The notes beneath the pieces were generated by a model. The model did not search any database and was not told the origin of the DNA. It worked only from the letters and a program-made list of their open reading frames with translations. The position numbers were made by a program, and so were the translations under genes. Shown here piece after piece: positions 50,719 to 56,651 of a stretch of DNA of 59,396 nucleotides (its first letter is position 1; each line of letters opens with the position of its first letter). The DNA comes from Bdellovibrio sp. (lineage in GTDB: Bacteria; Bdellovibrionota; Bdellovibrionia; Bdellovibrionales; Bdellovibrionaceae). The stretch lies in contig JACMRL010000012.1 in the NCBI GenBank assembly GCA_014376435.1, positions 1 through 59,396 on the forward strand, written 5' to 3'.

Positions 50719-52788
50719 TTAATTTTTGTTAAGTGGTTGAGCTAAAGCTTGAGTTATACATTCAACTGCGTTGGGACTCGCGAGTGACTCAACGGTTCCA
50801 ACGATGACCGAAAGAATACTTGCCATATACATTGCATAGGCATCTGGCTCTTTGTCGGCAACTGTGGCGTACTGCATTTGTATATTTAATGTAATCCATT
50901 TAGATTTCAAATTGGCATACTGGATGGCCACCATATATTGAAGCTCTGTTGGATCTTCAATGTCTTGAATCGCATCCTTAAAAGCAGTTATGTCGATTGA
51001 AATGACTTGAATGACTTTTTCTTTCACATCTGAAGTCGACGTCAAGCTTGAAAGAATTTCTTTAATCGAGCCAATTAGCTCTGGGCTCTCAAGCGCATCA
51101 AGAATTTGTTGCTTCGTTATTCCAGATTCAGGTAGCGGTTCAATTGAAAACATATCAGTTTCTCCTTCAGAAAGGCCAAGGTATTTGTTTAAGTTTCTTT
51201 CTAGCTCAGTGCAGTCTAATCCAAAATGTGGAACTCCATTTTGATTAAAACCAATTCCATTAATATAAGTTGGTAAATCTTCAGTTCGGGTATGTCGGTA
51301 AATCAGCATGCGGCCAACACCCGTAATTTCGTCAACCTGCATGCAAACATCAGACCCCACTAAGTGCAAAAGTAAAAGTGGCCGCTTCTGATCGGTCGCC
51401 TTCGGCATGATTTCGCCAAGATGAATGTTTAAAAAAGTATTTTCTAAGCCGGGGATATTAAAGGTGCCAGATTCATGAAGAACGCCGTCCGTCTCTAGAA
51501 CGATTCCACGTAAGACACTGGCCGACAAAGTAAAGTTTTGATTACCAACTAAAAAGCTAACGGCCGGCTCGATTTGGTAAGGCGAAGGAAATTCCATCAA
51601 AAAAGTCGTTCCGGTACCGATGTTAGAGTCGATCACTAGTTTTCCGCCAAGTTTTTGTACTTCGCGCATAACTGCGTCCATTCCTACGCCGCGTCCCGAG
51701 ATCTCTGAAGCCGCTTCTTTCATACTAAATCCAGAAGCAAAGATCAGTTCTTGTTTTTCATATCTTGTCATACGTTCGACATCTGCTTGAGTAATCAAAC
51801 CACTGGCCATCGCTTTTGCGGCCACCTTGTCTGGATCGATGCCGCGCCCATCGTCGCCAATTGAAATTGAATTTCGATCGCCCTTGTTCGAGAATTGAAG
51901 AGTGAGTTTAGAAGTATCTGATTTCCCGGCGGCAATTCTCTCTGTGGGAGTCTCTAAGCCGTGATCCATCGCATTGCGAAGCAAATGTACCATGATTTCA
52001 CCGAGCGAGGTTACGAGTAATCGGTCCATGGCTTCGGTTTCGCCTTGAATTTCTAAGTCGACTTTTTTACCGAGTGTTACGGCGAGTTCTCGGGTCAGTT
52101 TTTTCAATCGAGCCGTTAAACCTTTTACGGGAGTAACACGAGCTTGCACGAGTGAAAATAAAGAAGATTCAAGCCGCGGCTGAAGTACTTTACTTGCATC
52201 AGAATTTGCTAACGAGCGGAGCGAATTTAACGACTCAGAAATTCCCGCAAAAACAGCGTCAAAATCTTTTTGGGCTAAGGCCAAATCTCCAGCACCGTTT
52301 GCGCTGGGGCCAGGCTTTGGTAAAGCTTTCGATTGATCGACCTTATCTTTTGTAATTGGAATGATTTCGGCCGTTAACTGCGCAGAGGATTCAAAATTCA
52401 TCGATTTGATCGCACGTTCCATGCTTGTTTCAATCATCTCGTGCGCTGCGCCCGATTGAATCCCTTTTATAAAATTTAAGAAAAAATCCGCAAAATCAGA
52501 AAGTTTCAACAAAACTTCAGAAGACGGCAGTTGTCCGTTCTTCCTGAATGCCACGATTTTGTCTTCTGCTTGATGGACGGATTTGCCCAAGCGCACGAAG
52601 CCCAACTGGCTGGATATACCTTTGATGCTATGTAGTTTGGCTTGGATCGAATTTACTAATTCATCATTCCAGTCTAAACTACTGGTCGTCAGTTGCAAAA
52701 GCTCTTCGCCAATTCCGCCAAGTTCTTCACAAAAGTCACCCATCATATCGCCGAAATTACTCAGAACAAAACTTAATTCGCTACCCAC
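50719..52788 (-). CDS. CheA-like soluble histidine kinase of the PYP operon
   Basis: About 689 residues from GTG 52788, which overlaps the upstream stop by 8 bases (ATG 52746 possible). The domains are an HPt with phospho-His about residue 53 (Lys-Leu-His-Ser-Ile-Lys-Gly), a linker, a dimer/HATPase module with N-box (Leu-Leu-Arg-Asn-Ala-Met-Asp-His-Gly), Asp-Asp-Gly-Arg-Gly-Ile-Asp (312-318) and Gly-Arg-Gly-Val-Gly-Met-Asp (365-371), then a CheW-like domain to about 545. An additional C-terminal domain of about 140 residues is unlike standard CheA. No MCP, CheW or CheY gene adjoins it, so PYP is a candidate input. Confidence 0.9.
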   Translation of the reverse strand: MGSELSFVLSNFGDMMGDFCEELGGIGEELLQLTTSSLDWNDELVNSIQAKLHSIKGISSQLGFVRLGKSVHQAEDKIVAFRKNGQLPSSEVLLKLSDFADFFLNFIKGIQSGAAHEMIETSMERAIKSMNFESSAQLTAEIIPITKDKVDQSKALPKPGPSANGAGDLALAQKDFDAVFAGISESLNSLRSLANSDASKVLQPRLESSLFSLVQARVTPVKGLTARLKKLTRELAVTLGKKVDLEIQGETEAMDRLLVTSLGEIMVHLLRNAMDHGLETPTERIAAGKSDTSKLTLQFSNKGDRNSISIGDDGRGIDPDKVAAKAMASGLITQADVERMTRYEKQELIFASGFSMKEAASEISGRGVGMDAVMREVQKLGGKLVIDSNIGTGTTFLMEFPSPYQIEPAVSFLVGNQNFTLSASVLRGIVLETDGVLHESGTFNIPGLENTFLNIHLGEIMPKATDQKRPLLLLHLVGSDVCMQVDEITGVGRMLIYRHTRTEDLPTYINGIGFNQNGVPHFGLDCTELERNLNKYLGLSEGETDMFSIEPLPESGITKQQILDALESPELIGSIKEILSSLTSTSDVKEKVIQVISIDITAFKDAIQDIEDPTELQYMVAIQYANLKSKWITLNIQMQYATVADKEPDAYAMYMASILSVIVGTVESLASPNAVECITQALAQPLNKN

Positions 52789-53287
52789 GCACACCCACTT
52801 TGATTTTCTTAAAATCGACAACTTTGTGGGTTCCCGTCGGGCTATGAAATGCAACAAAGCAATCAATCTTAGATTGATTTGAGATCGACACAAGAAAACG
52901 ATCTTTATTGTCAAAAAAACTAATAGTTGCTGTGGTCTGATAATTACGAAATGCCAAGGGTCTCGAAGTTTTGATTAATTCGATCTCACTAAAGGGCCAA
53001 GCTTTTTCTTGGCCTTCAAAGTAAAGTTCCAATTCATTATTTGATTCGAGTTTCTTTGTATTGCCTAGTCGGGGAGTACTAACCGGATAGTAGCTTTCAA
53101 TGCCTGGAATTAAAAGCTCAGCTTCCTCAAGATTTTTTTTCCAGCTTTCTTGAAAAGCTTTCGCCCATATGTCGGATTTAAATTTGCCCTGCAGAGCTAC
53201 CCAGTGGCGCATCAAACAGAACTGCAAGGGTTCCCCTGACTTCAGACCTGCAAGTTCAAGTGACAAGGCAATTTGACGCTTAACCAT
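52781..53287 (-). CDS. Unknown 168-residue protein upstream of CheA-like kinase
   Basis: Started at ATG 53287, which overlaps the preceding small gene by 8 bases. Soluble; Leu-Met-Arg-His-Trp-Val-Ala-Leu-Gln-Gly-Lys-Phe and a beta-rich second half (Ala-Thr-Ile-Ser-Phe-Phe-Asp-Asn-Lys-Asp-Arg-Phe). No family recognised; the beta-rich end could be a PilZ-like or SH3-like barrel but this is only an impression. Overlap with both neighbours places it firmly in the PYP-kinase operon. Confidence 0.65.
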   Translation of the reverse strand: MVKRQIALSLELAGLKSGEPLQFCLMRHWVALQGKFKSDIWAKAFQESWKKNLEEAELLIPGIESYYPVSTPRLGNTKKLESNNELELYFEGQEKAWPFSEIELIKTSRPLAFRNYQTTATISFFDNKDRFLVSISNQSKIDCFVAFHSPTGTHKVVDFKKIKVGVRG

Positions 53288-53468
53288 TTTTGGTCTCCAA
53301 ATTATCAAGTTTGCTGGAAGCCCCTGATAAGAGATCAAGAACTCTGACAATTTGGTCAAGCTGATCTTTTTTGTCAGCGCTATCAGAAACGAGCTTTGCC
53401 AATAAAAGAGCTTGTAACGAAATCTCATCTAGTTGCCGCTGGAATTCTTTTTTTTCTTCGATAAACAT
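53280..53468 (-). CDS. Small helical protein, first gene of the PYP operon
   Basis: 62 residues from ATG 53468 (AGGCGG eight bases upstream; ATG 53492 is the alternative). Fully helical and amphipathic (Phe-Gln-Arg-Gln-Leu-Asp-Glu-Ile-Ser-Leu-Gln-Ala-Leu-Leu...Gln-Leu-Asp-Gln-Ile-Val-Arg-Val-Leu), consistent with a short coiled coil. Coupled to the next gene. Function unknown; a scaffold or kinase-binding helix is possible. Confidence 0.55.
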   Translation of the reverse strand: MFIEEKKEFQRQLDEISLQALLLAKLVSDSADKKDQLDQIVRVLDLLSGASSKLDNLETKNG

Positions 53469-53733
53469 GCACGCACCGCCTACACAATTCATATCGGTCG
53501 CAAACTGCTTATTCTGAATCTAGTTTTTCTGTAGGTTCAAATACCGATTAAATAATTGTAATGCTTGATTTCAGCGTACGCTAGTCCATAGCTTTTCAGT
53601 TAAATTATGACCATAGTCTAGTAAAGTTGGGTCGCACTAGTTTTCTTGCTGATCTTCAGATTTGTAAATTAACAATAACACTTTAAAGTAACTGGTGTTT
53701 TTGACATTGTAGGTGTCGCCGTGTGATTCAAGT

Positions 53734-53870
53734 GGATAGGAAGAATTAAAGCCCTATCAGTATATTCAATAAAGTATGAATCCCTTGGTCTTGATTTCGC
53801 CCGTTTTAGGAAAAAGTTTCAATAAATTTGTCTAATGGTATCGCGTCGGTAATGATTTTTTTGAATTCGT
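53734..53870 (-). repeat. Dispersed IS91-like element end, copy 4
   Basis: Starts GGATAGGAAGAATTAAAGCCC and matches copy 3 through GTAATGATTTTTTTGAATTCGT. It has no transposase sequence. The flank at 53881-53994 contains a short open stretch that may be the end of a broken gene, too short to name. It lies 266 bases upstream of the PYP operon's first gene. Confidence 0.7.
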
Positions 53871-54064
53871 TTTGGCAAAACGGCCAAAGAACATATCCGT
53901 TTTTTTAGTTCTGAAGATAAACCAACTCGCGCCAGGCAAGGTGATGAAAATCGTCATACTTTTTGACAAAAATAATGACTTTCCCCAATGAGAGCTTCTT
54001 CAAGTCGAAAATTTGATATCCAAAGTTTTATCAGCTAAAGTGAATTCAAGTAACGGGAGGTTTT

Positions 54065-54895
54065 GTGCTAACGATTTACAAGGATATCCGAATTTTGTTT
54101 CCAGTTTTTTTATTTTTGGGAGCTTGCAGTGCGACTAATTCGACTTTAGGTGAAATAACCCCGCCTTTGCAAAGCTACTCAAGCAAAACTGGCAACTTTA
54201 GACTTTCTCTGACCGATGCCCCAGCACGTCAATTGAAGTCTGTTTTTGTAAACGTCAAAAATGCGGAACTTTGGTTAACTCAGGGCGGAAAAAGTGCTCG
54301 CTTGGTTGTAGCTAAAAACCTGGGCATGGTTGATCTTATGATGCTTCGAAATGGCGTTTTATTACCGATGCATGATTTGCAAATTCCCGCAGGCGCCACA
54401 GTGACTCATATTCGACTTATCTTGGGCTCTGGAAATTATGCGATAAAATCAACTGGATCTAAATGTGATTTACAAACTCCAAGCGGGCAGCAAAGCGGAG
54501 TAAAGATTAAACTGACAAACCCAGTAACAATTGAAGGACAATTTAAATACTCGTTGGTTGTAGATTTCGACGCCGAAAAATCGGTTGTCATCAAAGGTAA
54601 CGGTGGATGCCTACTAAAACCAGTACTAAAAGTGGCTGGTTTCACACGAGTTTCAGAAAATCAGACGGATGACAATGGTGGCGGGTCTGCAGTGCCGGGC
54701 GAAGACTTAACCGGCGGAAGCAATGATTCCAATATTCCAGTCACGGAACTTCCAAACCAATCTGGTGATGGGACCTCGGCGACTGGAGCCGATTCTGGTG
54801 CGGCAACTCAGGCTCCGGATGAAATTTTTTACGACAATAGCAGTTCAAGCAATATGCCTCCGGTAATAACGGACCCATCGTTGATTCAGGAATAG
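54065..54895 (+). CDS. DUF4382-domain lipoprotein
   Basis: 276 residues from GTG 54065 (GGGAGG seven bases upstream). The lipobox is Leu-Gly-Ala-Cys (Cys about 20). Residues about 40-195 form a DUF4382 beta domain (Gly-Asn-Phe-Arg-Leu-Ser-Leu-Thr-Asp-Ala-Pro, Val-Phe-Val-Asn-Val-Lys-Asn-Ala-Glu-Leu). The last 80 residues are a Gly/Ser/Asp/Pro-rich low-complexity tail. Surface-exposed lipoprotein of unknown function; DUF4382 proteins are carbohydrate- or matrix-associated by prediction only. Confidence 0.85.
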   Translation: MLTIYKDIRILFPVFLFLGACSATNSTLGEITPPLQSYSSKTGNFRLSLTDAPARQLKSVFVNVKNAELWLTQGGKSARLVVAKNLGMVDLMMLRNGVLLPMHDLQIPAGATVTHIRLILGSGNYAIKSTGSKCDLQTPSGQQSGVKIKLTNPVTIEGQFKYSLVVDFDAEKSVVIKGNGGCLLKPVLKVAGFTRVSENQTDDNGGGSAVPGEDLTGGSNDSNIPVTELPNQSGDGTSATGADSGAATQAPDEIFYDNSSSSNMPPVITDPSLIQE

Positions 54896-54930
54896 TATTC
54901 GGATCGTAAACGAACCTAATGATTGAAATA

Positions 54931-54967
54931 AAAACTCCGACTTCATTACTAAGAAGTTGGAGTTTTT
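54931..54967 (+). terminator. Terminator of the DUF4382 gene
   Basis: AAAACTCCGACTTC (54931-54944) pairs with GAAGTTGGAGTTTT (54953-54966) with one G-U pair and an 8-base loop, followed by T. It lies 36 bases after the stop codon. Confidence 0.75.
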
Positions 54968-55127
54968 CATTCCGTATAAAATTAATTTTAAATGGAGTTC
55001 ACAACATTTGATAAAAATGAAGTCCTTTGGGCTGCGCTCCTGTGGTCGGTCACTAGCAATGTAGTAATAGAACAGATGGTTGGCTTAACCCTGGAAACTG
55101 TGTGACAGTCCCAGATTTGGAGAGCCA

Positions 55128-55740
55128 ATGAGTATATTAACGTCACCGATTTATAAAGAGAAGAACCCACAAGGCCGTCGCCCGAAGTACTCGACCGAGT
55201 ACTATATGATGATTTCTAAACGAGTCGTCAATGGGAAGCGGCTTAGGCGTGTGATGAACTTATTTGGAATTATTTGTGCCCACAAGAAAACGAATTGCCG
55301 CAAAGGCTAAGCGCTTGGGAAAAGATTATCGTTTCCAAAATTAATTCACGGAATTAAACTGACGGGACTTAATCAAGTATGTGCGACAGATTTTACTTAC
55401 ATCAAACTCTTACGAGAATTCATTTACGTAAGCGTCGTTATTGACGTCTACACGAGAAAAATTATTGGCTGGTCGATCTCACGCGATTCAAGCCACAAGT
55501 TCTGCCTTGATACCTTCGCTGTTGCGGTCAAGGCACACGTGCCAACAGAAGGAATTATTCATCACTCGGATCGCGGTGTTAACTTAGGTTTAACCGGTCG
55601 TCGCAAATAAATTTAAAATATCGATGTCACAGCCAGCAACTCCGGAAGAAAATGCTTACATCGAATCGTTCTTCAAAACGATGAGGCGCGAAGAGGTTCA
55701 CGTAAAGAACTACAAGACTTTATCATTCGAAGTTAAGAAT
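55128..55740 (+). pseudogene. IS3-family transposase (OrfB) pseudogene
   Basis: Pieces of an rve-type integrase appear in changing frames: Lys-Arg-Leu-Arg-Arg-Val-Met-Asn-Leu-Phe-Gly-Ile, then Ala-Thr-Asp-Phe-Thr-Tyr-Ile (first catalytic Asp), Asp-Val-Tyr-Thr-Arg-Lys-Ile-Ile-Gly-Trp, His-His-Ser-Asp-Arg-Gly-Val-Asn (second Asp), and after a stop and frame change Glu-Asn-Ala-Tyr-Ile-Glu-Ser-Phe-Phe-Lys-Thr (catalytic Glu). Two or more frameshifts and an internal deletion; inactive. Confidence 0.8.
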
Positions 55741-55741
55741 G

Positions 55742-55879
55742 CTGCCATTTGTATTACGTAAAGTAGGCTTTGACCCAGCAACCGCTGCGGCGCCCTTCGT
55801 TGCGACTTTAGTGGATGTAACTGGTTTAGTTATTTACTTTACCGTGGCATTAATATTTTTAAAAGGAACGCTTCTTTAA
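55742..55879 (+). pseudogene. mgtE: 3' stub of mgtE magnesium transporter
   Basis: The frame from 55742 encodes 45 residues: [13 protein letters not shown], then [16 protein letters not shown], the last transmembrane helices and C terminus of MgtE Mg2+ channels. Everything upstream is absent, replaced by the IS3 remnant. The stop overlaps the stop of the opposing gene. Confidence 0.75.
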
Positions 55880-56604
55880 AATATATACATAAATCGTGTT
55901 AAAATAGTTCCTTCAATTTGTGACATGTATGTCTCATCGACCCCATTCATCGTGCCCGAGCGATCGAAGCGGATTTGCAGCTCTGCTCCGACGCCGGTGT
56001 GCCGAGAGATTTCGGCTAAAACTCCGGAATTAAATCCGCCGCTGACTTGTGAAAATAAATCGGGAGTCGCTTTTTCAGTTGCCACTATGGGCGAATCTAT
56101 TGCCAATTGGTTGAACCACAAAAAGCTTCGACTGATAATATGTTTTTGGTGGGTCAAAACTAAACCGGGACTTAGTTGTGAGATATAAGTTGAATCGAAG
56201 GTGACTCCATCCAAACTTAAATCTCTGGAGTAGGTTAATGTGCGAAAAGACCCGCCGATAAAAAAGTAATCTTGTAATTCATTAAGATTGCCTAGTCGAT
56301 AAGAAAAAGTTCCGACCATGGTAAAAGATTGCCGGGGGCGATCTTGTAAACGAAAACTACCGCGGGTTGCAGTTAGCCCCCAGGCTGTATTTACTTTTCC
56401 GCCATAAAGACCTAAAGCATAATTGGTGGGTGTGGTTTTGTAAGCTACGTTGTAATACGGGTCTTGAGCAGAATAATTGCCAAATCCTAAGCCGGTCTGA
56501 AATTCAAACCTCTTGTAGCGTAAATCAATTCCGCGGGTTTTGGCGTGCGCAAAATCGATGGCTAAGAAAAGTAAAACAAAATATAAGAATTTTCTCAAGG
56601 CCAC
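55876..56604 (-). CDS. Putative outer-membrane beta-barrel protein
   Basis: 242 residues with a signal peptide (cleavage near Ala-His-Ala). The mature chain alternates hydrophobic/polar with many Gly, Tyr and Phe and ends in Phe (Arg-Phe-Met-Tyr-Ile-Phe), as outer-membrane barrels do. About 8-10 strands would fit. It is the next gene downstream of the fibre gene on the same strand (47 bases between them), so it may be co-expressed. Confidence 0.7.
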   Translation of the reverse strand: MALRKFLYFVLLFLAIDFAHAKTRGIDLRYKRFEFQTGLGFGNYSAQDPYYNVAYKTTPTNYALGLYGGKVNTAWGLTATRGSFRLQDRPRQSFTMVGTFSYRLGNLNELQDYFFIGGSFRTLTYSRDLSLDGVTFDSTYISQLSPGLVLTHQKHIISRSFLWFNQLAIDSPIVATEKATPDLFSQVSGGFNSGVLAEISRHTGVGAELQIRFDRSGTMNGVDETYMSQIEGTILTRFMYIF

Positions 56605-56651
56605 CTTCCTATTTTGCGATTAAATTTGAATTTAGTCAAAACATCTAGCCT

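Noticed and set aside
55128..55310. 60-codon frame as a stand-alone gene
   Set aside because: It is the beginning of a broken IS3 OrfB; the downstream frames complete the rve domain.
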